A stretch of 50,997 bases of DNA from Bacteroidota bacterium (GCA_023409975.1 JAEYQO010000035.1:1-50997), one strand, 5' to 3'. Shown: positions 9,173 to 16,765, counted from the stretch's first letter. The notes: generated from the sequence alone by a model not told the origin. Translations and numbers: made by a program.

Positions 9173-9481
9173 ATGAAAACGAGATTAGAACAATTGATGT
9201 ACAGGGTAGTATTCCTCTTTCTGGCCATTTTTACTGGCGGCATTGCCTTTGCTCAGGATGGCGGCGGAAGTGAGGGTTTGACAGAAGGTGGTTCCGTTAG
9301 CGTGAGCAGCAGCACCACTACTACTTCAACAACGATGTCGGAAAACTGGTACACCGAACCCTGGGTCTGGATTGTCGGCGCTGCCGTTTTTATCCTGCTC
9401 CTCGTAGCTTTGACCCGCGGCGGTAGTGTGAATCGCGATGTTCGCAGAACAACGATCAAACGCGACGTCAGAACGGAGTAA
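9173..9481 (+). CDS. Small single-span membrane protein of unknown function
   Basis: 102 residues. A signal peptide (MYRVVFLFLAIFTGGIAFA, cleavage before QDGG) precedes a low-complexity Gly/Ser/Thr stretch (SVSVSSSTTTTSTT) and one hydrophobic segment (WVWIVGAAVFILLLVALTR, about residues 65-83), with a short basic tail rich in Arg. Predicted topology: periplasmic Ser/Thr linker, one membrane span, positive cytoplasmic tail. It is a single-gene unit with its own terminator at 9506. Family not recognised. Confidence 0.7.
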   Translation: MKTRLEQLMYRVVFLFLAIFTGGIAFAQDGGGSEGLTEGGSVSVSSSTTTTSTTMSENWYTEPWVWIVGAAVFILLLVALTRGGSVNRDVRRTTIKRDVRTE

Positions 9482-9505
9482 ATTGTTTAAAACGCAAAGT
9501 AAAAA

Positions 9506-9542
9506 GAAACAGGTGCCGTTGAAAGCACCTGTTTCTTTTTTT
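9506..9542. terminator. Bidirectional rho-independent terminator
   Basis: Perfect 11-bp stem GAAACAGGTGC / GCACCTGTTTC (9506-9516, 9525-9535) with 8-base loop and a long T run from 9536; an A-rich stretch on the other side supplies a U tail for leftward transcripts. It separates the convergent genes ending at 9481 and 9557. Confidence 0.92.
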
Positions 9543-9556
9543 TATCACAAATGATG

Positions 9557-9901
9557 TTACTTTTTGTCTTTCGCCAGTCCCTCCATCAAGCCTACTAGCA
9601 GGGTAATGATCAGACTGAAAAGCAAGGCGTAAAGAAATCCGTCAACCTCAAACCCATCTATCAGACTGTCAGTGATCAAAACCAGCAATGCATTGATCAC
9701 AAGCAGGAACAGGCCCAGCGTCAGAAGGGTAATCGGTATTGTAAGTAACACAAGTACAGGTTTCAGCAGGATATTCAGCAGTCCCAATACCAGGGCCACC
9801 AGTATGGCCGTAGTGAAATTCTCTACATGAACACCCGGCAGCAAATACGAAGCAGCGAACACCGCCAGAGTGTTCACCATCAGTTTTAACAGAAGACCCA
9901 T
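9557..9901 (-). CDS. Phage holin family (4-TMS superfamily IV) membrane protein
   Basis: 114 residues with four hydrophobic segments (about 5-22, 30-50, 55-77, 88-108). Motifs YLLPGV, LVLGLLNILLKPVLVLLTIPITLLTLGLF (split around KP), and the final GLMEGL match the 'Phage_holin_4_2' family (PF04020 type), which is widespread in bacterial chromosomes with no phage and no proven lytic role. It follows terC by 16 bases and is probably co-transcribed. No phage genes are nearby, so a housekeeping membrane role is more likely than lysis. Confidence 0.85.
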   Translation of the reverse strand: MGLLLKLMVNTLAVFAASYLLPGVHVENFTTAILVALVLGLLNILLKPVLVLLTIPITLLTLGLFLLVINALLVLITDSLIDGFEVDGFLYALLFSLIITLLVGLMEGLAKDKK

Positions 9902-9917
9902 ATCAGCAAGTTAGGAA

Positions 9918-10730
9918 TTATTCCTTGTCATCAGCCACGTGATCAGGGTCAGAGTTCAACTTCACCATCTTCTGGCGCTTACGCAGTCTGATATTCAAAC
10001 CCTCCACACAAAGGGAGAAAGCCAGACAGGAGTAAATAATACCCTTGCTGATCTCCTGGTGAATGCCTTCCGCAACGAGGACCACCCCGATAACCACAAG
10101 GAACGACAGAGCCAGCATCTGCAAAGTAGGCTGGGCATTAATGATCCTGGTAACAGGCCCTGCGAAAGTCATCATGATAATTATAGAGATCACTACAGCA
10201 ATGATCATTATGGCTACATCTTCCACAAGACCGACTGCAGTCAGGATGGAATCAAAAGAAAATACGGCATCCACCAGTACGATCTGAAAAATGACAGCAC
10301 CAAATGATGCGGTCGCCTTTGAAATTGTACCACTGCTATCATCTTCTTTCTGCAATTTGTGATGGATTTCAAGAGTGCTCTTCACGATCAGGAACAATCC
10401 TCCCGCCAAAAGGATGATATCTTTCCAGCTTAGTGCCAGATTAGATTCCTCGTCTCCCAGGCTGAATGGAAATTCCACCACCGGTTCTTTCAATCCGATG
10501 ATCCAGTTGATGGCCAGTAACAGGGCCACCCGGAAAGCCATGGCCATCAGCAGACCAAGATTACGGGCCCTCCGCTGAGAGGCTTTAGGAAGTTTGCTGG
10601 ATACAATGGAGATAAAGATGATATTATCTACCCCCAGTACGATTTCGAGAAAGGTCAGGGTAAGCAAGCTGATCCAGATGCCCGGATCGCTGAAATCCGG
10701 CATGGCAATAAGCAGGTTAGTAAGTTCCAT
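9918..10730 (-). CDS. TerC-family integral membrane protein
   Basis: 270 residues with about seven hydrophobic segments. The TerC family signatures are present: LEIVLGVDNIIFISIV (about 28-43), and DAVFSFDSILTAVGL (about 155-169) with conserved acidic residues inside the membrane. TerC/YgjT/MeeF-type proteins are implicated in metal handling, including Mn export and metalation of secreted proteins, and in tellurite resistance (family knowledge); the substrate here is not known. Heads a two-gene leftward unit with the holin-like gene. A good TAnnTTTG element lies 32 bases upstream. Confidence 0.88.
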   Translation of the reverse strand: MELTNLLIAMPDFSDPGIWISLLTLTFLEIVLGVDNIIFISIVSSKLPKASQRRARNLGLLMAMAFRVALLLAINWIIGLKEPVVEFPFSLGDEESNLALSWKDIILLAGGLFLIVKSTLEIHHKLQKEDDSSGTISKATASFGAVIFQIVLVDAVFSFDSILTAVGLVEDVAIMIIAVVISIIIMMTFAGPVTRIINAQPTLQMLALSFLVVIGVVLVAEGIHQEISKGIIYSCLAFSLCVEGLNIRLRKRQKMVKLNSDPDHVADDKE

Positions 10731-10761
10731 GGAACAAGGAAATGCTTTTGTCAGGCATCAG

Positions 10762-10769
10762 CAAAAATA
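10762..10769 (-). promoter_or_regulatory. Bacteroidota -7 element for terC unit
   Basis: On the minus strand this reads TATTTTTG, a full match to TAnnTTTG, 31 bases before the start codon at 10730. The -33 element is not obvious. Confidence 0.5.
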
Positions 10770-10796
10770 TGCCAATGATATATCCGTTGCGCAACC

Positions 10797-12425
10797 CTAA
10801 AAAGTTAGTTTCATGGTCACAGGTTCCCCGTTACGCAAGACAGTGACATCCACTGTTTCACCGGACTTGGACTTGCTGAGCGCTTCCATATAGGTCTGCA
10901 TTCCGGTGATCTTGTGTTCACCAAGCTGGATGATAATATCACCCGGCTGAATCCCTGCCTTCTGTGCCGGTCTGTCTTCCGTGACACCATCCACCTTCAC
11001 ACCACCTTCGTGGAAGGAATAATCTGCCATGATGCCGAGGGTTACCTTGAACCGCACCTTCGACACCTGCGATTGCTTAGTCGGTGTGAACACCGGTTTA
11101 GGTTCCTTGTCCATTTTCCTGATCAGATCAAGGATGTAATTCATCACCTTCACCTGTCCGTAGTAATTCACTTTTTCTGCATCGTCGGAGGGTTTATGAT
11201 AGTCGCTGTGTAAACCGGTAAAGAAGAACAACACGGGAATTCCCTGGTGGTAAAAGGATGTATGGTCAGAAGGTCCCACACCGGAACTGTCGATATTCAG
11301 CCGGAAGTCGCGGTGCCTCGCTGCAATATGTTTTCCCCAGAGCGGAGAAGTTCCTACGCCGCCCACTGTCAGCGCTTTGGTGCTGTCGTTCAGTCTGCCG
11401 ATCATATCCATATTGATCATGTAGGACATCTTTCCGCTATCCAGCCCCATCGCCTTGACAAAAGCCTTCGAGCCTAACAGTCCCAGTTCCTCTCCTGAAA
11501 AATGCAGGAAAAGGTAGTTGTAGTTACGGAGCTTCTTCTCTTTGATCTCATTTGCAAGATACAGAAGTGCTGCAGTGCCAGAGGCATTGTCGTCGGCTCC
11601 GTTGTGGATCTGGCGTTCCTTGCCTGCATGCAGGCTGCTGCCATCTTCTCCCCAGCCGAGGTGATCGTAATGTGCGCCGAGAACAACCGTATAAGGCGCA
11701 CCGTTATCGATATATGCGGCCACATTCGTACCAGTAAATTCCCGTTTATTTAGCTCTGTAGTCAGCTCCAGCCTGGCGCCCTCCGGCTGATCCAGCAGGT
11801 ATTGCTTATAGGCCTGGTGTCCCAGGAAAATAACCGGGATCTCAAGCGATTCGAAATCGCTTCTGGATTGAAAGGTCGGGGAAAACCGGGCACCATGACC
11901 GTCATAGAACACCACAGCGGTGGCTCCCTGCTTGCTGGCTTCCCTGGCGCGTTCGAACATCTGTTTCTCCCAGTCGAAATGGGCATCCCTGGCTTCTTCC
12001 TCATCTTTAAAGAGGGATATCAGCCAGATGCTTCCCTGCTCAAACACCTCGGGTAGCACGTCGGCACTAAGCGAAGAAGCAGCGTTGCCACTGAATGGAA
12101 GCGGAAATGCATCTTCTGGTATTTTCAGCCTGTGTCCGTTCAAAATGATGGAATTATCTGGCCCCATTTCCTTACCATAAACAAACTCGAAGCTGTGCCG
12201 GTAATCTTCTCCGAAAGGCTTGATCCCCAGAGATTGGTATCGTTTAATCAGAAAATCGGCGGCTTTGCGCTCACCCTCAGTACCGGTGCGGCGACCTTCC
12301 AGCTCGTCAGAAGCCAGATAGCCGATGTCCTGCTTTAATTGCTGGATCAGCTTCTTTTCTGCACGATTCTGAGCGGAAACGAAGAATGGTATACTAACTA
12401 AAAAACAAAGTAAAATGCGAAACAT
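10797..12425 (-). CDS. Secreted M28-family zinc aminopeptidase with PA and PDZ domains
   Basis: 542 residues. Signal peptide MFRILLCFLVSIPFFVSA, then QNRAEKK. A PA-like insert occupies about 90-230 (ATAVVFYDG, IPVIFLG). The M28 zinc site is complete: LGAHYDHLGWG (His, about 250), NGADDNASGTAALL (Asp, about 277), SGEELGLLG (catalytic Glu, about 310), NMDMIGR (Asp, about 337) and YHKPSDD (His, about 410). A C-terminal PDZ domain covers about 455-542 (VTEDRPAQKAGIQPGDIIIQLG). Predicted to trim peptides in the periplasm or outside the cell. The gene is preceded immediately by a -7 motif, so its mRNA is probably leaderless. Confidence 0.9.
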   Translation of the reverse strand: MFRILLCFLVSIPFFVSAQNRAEKKLIQQLKQDIGYLASDELEGRRTGTEGERKAADFLIKRYQSLGIKPFGEDYRHSFEFVYGKEMGPDNSIILNGHRLKIPEDAFPLPFSGNAASSLSADVLPEVFEQGSIWLISLFKDEEEARDAHFDWEKQMFERAREASKQGATAVVFYDGHGARFSPTFQSRSDFESLEIPVIFLGHQAYKQYLLDQPEGARLELTTELNKREFTGTNVAAYIDNGAPYTVVLGAHYDHLGWGEDGSSLHAGKERQIHNGADDNASGTAALLYLANEIKEKKLRNYNYLFLHFSGEELGLLGSKAFVKAMGLDSGKMSYMINMDMIGRLNDSTKALTVGGVGTSPLWGKHIAARHRDFRLNIDSSGVGPSDHTSFYHQGIPVLFFFTGLHSDYHKPSDDAEKVNYYGQVKVMNYILDLIRKMDKEPKPVFTPTKQSQVSKVRFKVTLGIMADYSFHEGGVKVDGVTEDRPAQKAGIQPGDIIIQLGEHKITGMQTYMEALSKSKSGETVDVTVLRNGEPVTMKLTF

Positions 12426-12429
12426 GGCG

Positions 12430-12437
12430 CAAAATTA
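12430..12437 (-). promoter_or_regulatory. -7 element directly abutting the M28 peptidase start codon
   Basis: Minus strand TAATTTTG, a full TAnnTTTG match, ends only 4 bases before the ATG. If used, transcription would start at or within a few bases of the start codon, giving a leaderless message. Confidence 0.55.
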
Positions 12438-12849
12438 GGGGTAAGTTTGTTATGACAGTCATTAGGGGTGAGTCGTTAGTCGCTAGTTCTCAGCTAGAAA
12501 CAAGTATTTAATAGCTTTGCTTCGCTTCGCAATGACCAGCAGTCAGTGAGCATGGTCTGTGCGGTCTGTAAATAAACGGGCTTAATCACATTGAGGGCAA
12601 TTCGCTGGCCAATCCAGGGTCCTGGCTCAGCTAGTATAGAGTTATGTCTACTTTATACCATCGTTACTACCCGACCGTGTCTTCTCCGCCGCTCCACCGC
12701 GTGTTGACCGTTCACACGGATTTTTTTATGATCTGTTTGAGGCTTCTGCAGTCCCTGGTATTGAGTCCTTTTCGCGGGTTTAGTCTGCCAGGCCATGAGC
12801 ATACTCTAACTACTAAGCACTAAACCAACCCCCAACTCACAACCCTCAA
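12438..12849. other. Gene-free spacer (repeat island) between two leftward genes
   Basis: This 412-base spacer contains no credible gene. It has a 7-bp array at each end (12457-12497 and 12804-12866) with the G/T-rich strands pointing inward. The central part (about 12536-12620) shares the pattern GACCAG-AGTCAG...TGCGG-CTGTAAA with the spacer at 13787-13825. No terminator hairpin was found. Confidence 0.6.
12457..12497 (+). repeat. Degenerate 7-bp tandem array (left side of spacer)
   Basis: Six 7-bp units in register: AGTCATT, AGGGGTG, AGTCGTT, AGTCGCT, AGTTCTC, AGCTAG(-). The AGTCGNT consensus is the same as in arrays at 26127 and, inverted, at 12804, 13863, 16705 and 17694. Confidence 0.75.
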
Positions 12850-12866
12850 CTAACGACTAATTACTA
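12804..12866 (-). repeat. Degenerate 7-bp tandem array (right side of spacer), running into a gene's last codons
   Basis: Nine units in register on the plus strand: CTCTAAC, TACTAAG, CACTAAA, CCAACCC, CCAACTC, ACAACCC, TCAACTA, ACGACTA, ATTACTA. The last two and a half units lie inside the reading frame that ends at 12850, supplying its stop codon TAG and final codons (VLVISR). The G/T-rich strand points left, into the spacer. Confidence 0.8.
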
Positions 12867-13725
12867 AAACAGCTTCCTTTCCTACCCGGTTATAAGCCAC
12901 TAGTCTGTATACGGTCTTGCCATCGCGGAGCAGGATGTCGGCCGTATTGGGCGGCTCGCTGCCTTCATGACCCGCGCGGATGCTGAGGGTGTTTTCGCCT
13001 TTTCGAAGTGGCAACCGTAGCAGGCGTCTGTTGGCCGTAAGCTGATAATCACTTAGAACTGCACGTTCATTCAGAAAAACCGTAACCACATCGCCGTCGA
13101 TCCTGCTTCCATCCCAGATCTCCAGCTCGAGGGTGTCGGATGCCCACTGGTACCGTTTCCCCTTTCCCTCCGTAATTTTTTCTACAGTATCTTTTTGCGC
13201 GACCACGCTCATCCGTGTTGAACGCCTTGCAGTATCATAGACCACCCGGACCGGTTTTTTGGGTTTTTGCGGAGTTGCGGTGGTTTCAGGAGTCGCTACG
13301 ATGTTGGGAACAGCGCTAAAGAGCTGACGGAGGACTTCCGAATCCATAAACGTGATCGTACCCTTCCCGCAGGAAACATTCGTTATATCGCTGGAAGTGA
13401 TGGGTCCCCGAAACACCCTTCCCTGGTCTGTTGCCTCGAAACGCAGGGTGGCATTGATCAGGCAGATCGTGACATTGCTTTTGAAACCCTTATTATGGAT
13501 GATACTCGTTTCCCGGAAATTAAGGGTCTGACGCTGACGATCTATAGTGCCTGTGATCGCCGTTTTCACCTCGCTGTTCTCATAAAGCCAGGTATAGGAA
13601 TGACCACTGATGGTACCGGCAGAGTCCACAAACTCCAGTTGAAATTTAAAGGATTCACCACCCTCTACACCAAGATAACCCTGCAGCGTTGTTATCTGCT
13701 GTGCAGTCCCCATCATCGGGAACAA
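12850..13725 (-). CDS. Secreted protein of unknown function with damaged or non-canonical start
   Basis: 291 residues from a TTG at 13723-13725; first in-frame ATGs are 13716 and 13713. The frame continues upstream as NRQLLILFLLFPMMGTAQ, an evident signal peptide, but has no ATG or GTG before the stop at 13801-13803; only ATA (13737) or ATC (13755) could begin it. The upstream codons are made of 7-bp repeats, so the original start may have been replaced. The mature part has an N-terminal beta-rich domain (about 10-135), a Pro/Lys linker (PETTATPQKPKKPVRV) and a C-terminal domain (about 190-285) with LELEIWDGSRIDGDVVTVFLN. No known family or catalytic site was recognised. Its stop and last codons also lie in a repeat array. 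Confidence 0.65.
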   Translation of the reverse strand: MFPMMGTAQQITTLQGYLGVEGGESFKFQLEFVDSAGTISGHSYTWLYENSEVKTAITGTIDRQRQTLNFRETSIIHNKGFKSNVTICLINATLRFEATDQGRVFRGPITSSDITNVSCGKGTITFMDSEVLRQLFSAVPNIVATPETTATPQKPKKPVRVVYDTARRSTRMSVVAQKDTVEKITEGKGKRYQWASDTLELEIWDGSRIDGDVVTVFLNERAVLSDYQLTANRRLLRLPLRKGENTLSIRAGHEGSEPPNTADILLRDGKTVYRLVAYNRVGKEAVLVISR

Positions 13726-13740
13726 GAGAAATAGTATGAG

Positions 13741-13817
13741 GAGTTGACGGTTGATGGTTGATAATTTATGGTTGGCTTCGCCATGACCCGTGACCAGTAG
13801 TCAGCGATCAGTGCGGA
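13741..13817 (+). repeat. 7-bp tandem array abutting the start of the preceding leftward gene
   Basis: Units in register: GAGTTGA, CGGTTGA, TGGTTGA, TAATTTA, TGGTTGG (13741-13775), then after two diverged units GTGACCA, GTAGTCA, GCGATCA, GTGCGGA (13790-13817). The G/T-rich strand runs rightward into the spacer. The left edge coincides with the region encoding the signal peptide of the 12850 gene. Confidence 0.7.
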
Positions 13818-13862
13818 CTGTAAACCATTAGATTCAATCATATTTCGGTTGCCCGGATAATA

Positions 13863-13911
13863 ATTACTACGGGTCACTAACCTCTATCGACTAGCCACTA
13901 ACGCCTAATAA
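13863..13911 (-). repeat. 7-bp tandem array containing the stop codon of the FKBP gene
   Basis: Seven plus-strand units in register: ATTACTA, CGGGTCA, CTAACCT, CTATCGA, CTAGCCA, CTAACGC, CTAATAA. The FKBP stop codon (13891-13893) and its last four codons (GVSG) fall inside units five and six, so the array extends into the coding sequence. Confidence 0.78.
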
Positions 13912-14334
13912 TTCTACGTCAAAGATCAGTGCCGCATGAGGAGGTATGCTTCCAGCACCTCTGGCGCCATAACCCAGTTCGGAAGGAATATAGAACCTGT
14001 ACTTCGATCCCTGGGGCATGAGCTGTACACCTTCGGTCCAGCCACTGATGACCTGATTCAGACCGAAAGTGGCAGGCTGATTGCGTTTGTAGGAGCTGTC
14101 AAATACTTTCCCATCGATCAGCTTGCCTTCGTAATGAACTGTCACCCGGGTCTGCGGTCCGGAAGGTCGTGGTCCCTCACCCTCTTTCAATACCTCATAT
14201 TGCAGACCCGAAGCAGTCGTCTTTACCTCTGGCCGCTTTCCGTTCTCTTCAAGAAACTGCCTGGAAGCTTCCATCTGACCCTCGGATTTACGGTTCATAA
14301 AATCCCGCAGCTTATCCTGTAATCCCATAGACAT
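13891..14334 (-). CDS. FKBP-type peptidyl-prolyl cis-trans isomerase
   Basis: 147 residues; ATG at 14334 or 14328 (MGLQDKLRDF) could both serve. The FKBP core is clear: TTASGLQYEVLKEGEGPRPS (about 40-59), VTVHYEGKLIDGKVFDSS (about 65-82), VISGWTEGVQLMPQGSKYRF (about 94-113), IPSELGYGARGAGSIPPHA (about 115-133), IFDVELLGV at the end. Active-site residues Y, D, F, W and Y of the fold are present. It catalyses prolyl isomerisation; there is no signal peptide, so a cytoplasmic folding role is likely. The 7-bp repeat provides the last codons and stop. Start region is divergent from the ABC exporter gene. Confidence 0.92.
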   Translation of the reverse strand: MSMGLQDKLRDFMNRKSEGQMEASRQFLEENGKRPEVKTTASGLQYEVLKEGEGPRPSGPQTRVTVHYEGKLIDGKVFDSSYKRNQPATFGLNQVISGWTEGVQLMPQGSKYRFYIPSELGYGARGAGSIPPHAALIFDVELLGVSG

Positions 14335-14379
14335 CGATTGAACCGGGCAAATTACAGCATTTTCTTTAGGCCTGTTCCG

Positions 14380-14387
14380 TTAATTTG
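14380..14387 (+). promoter_or_regulatory. -7 element for the ABC exporter gene
   Basis: TTAATTTG followed by C, a one-mismatch form of TAnnTTTG, ends 7 bases before the ATG at 14395. A very short or absent leader is implied. This supports the downstream ATG over the ATG at 14338, which lies upstream of this element. Confidence 0.45.
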
Positions 14388-14394
14388 CACTGTG

Positions 14395-16176
14395 ATGGGG
14401 CATCTTGCGGCGCTGAATAAGTATCTTTTAAAATATAAATGGCGACTCCTGCTCGGACTGCTGTTTGTGACCATAAGCAACCTGTTTGCTGTCATTCCTC
14501 CCGTGGTGGTTCGCCAGGTTCTGGACGATGTGACGAGGAATATCGACCTCTATCATATGATGGGAAGCGGCACTGCAGCGACTGGTTTCAGGGAGTTCCT
14601 CCTCCGGTCCGTGTTCTGGAGCGGAATCCTCCTGCTGGTGCTGGCCCTGCTGCGGGGTATCTTCATGTTCCTCATGCGCCAGACGATCATCGTCATGAGC
14701 CGGCTAATCGAGTACGATCAGAAGAATGAGATTTACAACCATTACCAGGAGCTACACACTCATTTCTTCAAATCGCATTTTACGGGCGATATGATGAACC
14801 GGGTCAGCGAGGATGTCAGCCGGGTCAGGATGTATACCGGACCTTCCATCATGTACGCTACCAACCTCACGGTGCTGACGATCATGTGCGTCTGGGGCAT
14901 GGTTCGCGTAGATCCTCAGCTCACACTGTTTGTTGTAGCGCCACTTCCCCTGCTCGCGTTTTCGATCTATTTCGTCAATAAGCTGATCTACAAGAAAAGC
15001 GAGCATATCCAAAGCCAGCTATCCACGCTAACCAGCACCGCCCAGGAATCCTATTCTGGCATCCGCGTCATCAAGTCGTTCGTAGAAGAACGGAATATGA
15101 TGGGTTTCTTCGGCAAGAGCTCGGATGACTACCGGAAAAGTGCCATTAATCTTTCGCTGACTGAAGCGATCTATTTCCCTTCGATGAACCTATTTATCGG
15201 CCTGAGTATGCTGGCGACGGTGCTGGTGGGTGGTATTATGGCCATCAGGGGAAATGTTTCTGCTGGTAATATCGCGGAGTTTGTCATTTATATCAACCTG
15301 CTCATGTTCCCGATCTCCAGTGTGGGCTGGGTGGCCAGCATGGTACAGCGAGCCAGCGCTTCACAGAAAAGGATCAATGAGTTTCTGAACACGAAGCCCG
15401 AGATTACCAGTCCGCCTGCGGAGCAGGCGACCGTAAGGCCATTAGAAGGAAGCATCACCTTCGATCATCTGAGTTTCACCTATCCTCATACAGGCATCAC
15501 AGCGCTAAAAGACTTCCATCTGGAGATCAGACCGGGAGAGAAGCTTGCCGTTATTGGAAAGACAGGTTCCGGTAAATCAACCCTTGCACACCTGCTATTG
15601 CGCATGTATGATCCTACGACGGGACGATTGTTATTGGACGGTGTGGAGGCTGCCGCGTTTAACCTGCAACATCTTCGCAGGGAGGTTGCCTATGCACCAC
15701 AGGATACCTACCTGTTTTCGGATACGGTTTTGAACAACATCCGGTTCGGGCGGGAAGAGGCAACAGACGAGGAAGTAAAAGAAGCGGCACGATTAGCCGA
15801 CCTGGAAAAAGATATCGTTCACCTGCGGAATGGCTATGATACCGTTGTAGGAGAACGCGGAGTGATGCTGAGTGGCGGACAGAAACAAAGGATCGTACTG
15901 GCCCGCGCCTTGTTGAAGACTAAAAAGCTGTTGATTCTGGACGAGTGCCTGAGTGCCGTTGATACCCAGACGGAGCAGCGGATACTTGCCAATCTGAAAG
16001 AGCGCCTGAAGGATACGACCACCATCGTCATCACACACCGGCTGTTCACCAGTTGGCAGTTCGACAAGATCCTCGTCCTCGACGATGGCCGCATCGCTGA
16101 ACAGGGCAATCATGAGACGTTAATGGCCCTCAACGGTCGCTACGCGAAGCTGTACAAGCACCAGACAAGACAGTAG
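14395..16176 (+). CDS. ABC transporter, fused permease and ATPase (exporter type)
   Basis: 593 residues from the ATG at 14395 (MGHLAALNKYLLKYKWR). The first half is an exporter-type transmembrane domain with about six hydrophobic segments (22-42, 75-98, 155-175, 178-198, 260-280, 290-310). The nucleotide-binding domain starts near 350: Walker A GKTGSGKST (about 393-401), signature LSGGQKQRI (about 500), Walker B LLILDEC followed by LSAVD, switch His in VITHR. LDEC replaces the common LDEA, as in many MdlA/MdlB-like half transporters. It should work as a dimer, exporting a lipid, peptide or drug; the substrate is unknown. The stop codon TAG is the beginning of a 7-bp repeat array. Confidence 0.92.
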   Translation: MGHLAALNKYLLKYKWRLLLGLLFVTISNLFAVIPPVVVRQVLDDVTRNIDLYHMMGSGTAATGFREFLLRSVFWSGILLLVLALLRGIFMFLMRQTIIVMSRLIEYDQKNEIYNHYQELHTHFFKSHFTGDMMNRVSEDVSRVRMYTGPSIMYATNLTVLTIMCVWGMVRVDPQLTLFVVAPLPLLAFSIYFVNKLIYKKSEHIQSQLSTLTSTAQESYSGIRVIKSFVEERNMMGFFGKSSDDYRKSAINLSLTEAIYFPSMNLFIGLSMLATVLVGGIMAIRGNVSAGNIAEFVIYINLLMFPISSVGWVASMVQRASASQKRINEFLNTKPEITSPPAEQATVRPLEGSITFDHLSFTYPHTGITALKDFHLEIRPGEKLAVIGKTGSGKSTLAHLLLRMYDPTTGRLLLDGVEAAAFNLQHLRREVAYAPQDTYLFSDTVLNNIRFGREEATDEEVKEAARLADLEKDIVHLRNGYDTVVGERGVMLSGGQKQRIVLARALLKTKKLLILDECLSAVDTQTEQRILANLKERLKDTTTIVITHRLFTSWQFDKILVLDDGRIAEQGNHETLMALNGRYAKLYKHQTRQ

Positions 16177-16205
16177 TCAGTAGTCAGTAGTCAGTAGTCA
16201 GTGTA
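16171..16205 (+). repeat. Near-perfect 7-bp tandem array starting in the last codon of the ABC gene
   Basis: CAGTAGT repeated four times exactly (16171-16198), then CAGTGTA. The first unit contains the gene's last codon CAG (16171-16173) and its TAG stop (16174-16176). Four identical units indicate recent expansion. Confidence 0.92.
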
Positions 16206-16283
16206 TTTACCGACAGTCCCGCGGTTCGTAAACAAACCCATGGCAAAGGCCTTCGCTAAACCCGCCATAGGCTAACGGCCAAT

Positions 16284-16332
16284 CAGATGTCAGATGTCAG
16301 ATGTGGGTTGTGAGTTGGGGGTTGTGGGTTGC
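16284..16332 (+). repeat. 7-bp tandem array, seven units
   Basis: CAGATGT three times, then GGGTTGT, GAGTTGG, GGGTTGT, GGGTTGC, all in one 7-bp register. The second half is a G-rich strand with runs GGG, GGGGG and GGG. The same GGGTTGTGAGTTGGG-type motif recurs at 26303 and 26463 and, inverted, at 12825-12845. Confidence 0.85.
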
Positions 16333-16498
16333 TTTGGCTTCGCAGGTTGGTGGTCGCCGTCAGGATATGTGCGTTGCGACCTGGGAAGAGCTAACATACG
16401 ACCCTCTAGTAACTATACTGAGGAAGTACAGTTCCTGTGATAGTAGAATGTTAGTTTGGTTGAACCTGGACTCAACTGAATACCAGGTTTTCCCCTTA

Positions 16499-16619
16499 GG
16501 TGCCATAAGGGTGCCATAAGGGTGCCATAAAGGAACCATAAAGGGACCATAAAGGAGACAGGGAGTATACAGGGAGTATATAGGGGGGTTATAGGGAGTA
16601 TATAGGGAGTACCAAAGGA
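16499..16619 (+). repeat. 11-bp tandem repeat array, 11 units, in two sequence blocks
   Basis: Eleven consecutive 11-bp units with no break in register. Units 1-5 (16499-16553) are GGTGCCATAAG twice, GGTGCCATAAA, GGAACCATAAA, GGGACCATAAA. Units 6-11 (16554-16619) are GGAGACAGGGA, GTATACAGGGA, GTATATAGGGG, GGTTATAGGGA, GTATATAGGGA, GTACCAAAGGA. The sequence drifts gradually from one block to the other while the period stays at exactly 11. Confidence 0.92.
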
Positions 16620-16629
16620 AAGCATTTGG

Positions 16630-16700
16630 CCTGGACATTGGCCATTGGCTGGATTAATGCGAGGGCCAAAGCGAAGGCTGTCCCACAACTCGCACCCGCC
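16630..16700 (-). repeat. Inverted copy of a dispersed intergenic core sequence
   Basis: Read on the minus strand this segment has GAGTTGTGGGACAGCCTT, then GCTTTGGCC, then AATCCAGCCAATGGCCAA, in the same order as the plus strand at 26566-26628. The identical blocks total more than 40 bases. It marks a repeat family shared by at least two spacers about 10 kb apart, in opposite orientation. Confidence 0.75.
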
Positions 16701-16704
16701 TTTC

Positions 16705-16732
16705 CTAACGACTAGCGACTAGCAACTAACGA
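16705..16732 (-). repeat. 7-bp tandem array, four units
   Basis: Plus-strand units CTAACGA, CTAGCGA, CTAGCAA, CTAACGA in register (minus strand TCGTTAG-type). The G/T-rich strand points left into the spacer, opposite to the array at 16171. Confidence 0.8.
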
Positions 16733-16757
16733 TAAAAAACAATTCTCCGAAAATAGC

Positions 16758-16765
16758 TATTTTTA
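16758..16765 (+). promoter_or_regulatory. Probable -7 element for gcvH
   Basis: TATTTTTA, one mismatch from TAnnTTTG, 17 bases before the gcvH start codon. It lies just right of the 7-bp array, which therefore forms the upstream boundary of the promoter. Confidence 0.35.

Noticed and set aside
9557..9901. Phage remnant suggested by a holin-family protein
   Set aside because: No endolysin, integrase, capsid or att-like repeat is nearby, and this family is widespread as a chromosomal membrane protein.
16301..16688. Short frames on both strands between the ABC gene and gcvH, with Tyr/Pro-rich repeats
   Set aside because: They translate the 11-bp array; period 11 gives an apparent 11-residue protein repeat in every frame.
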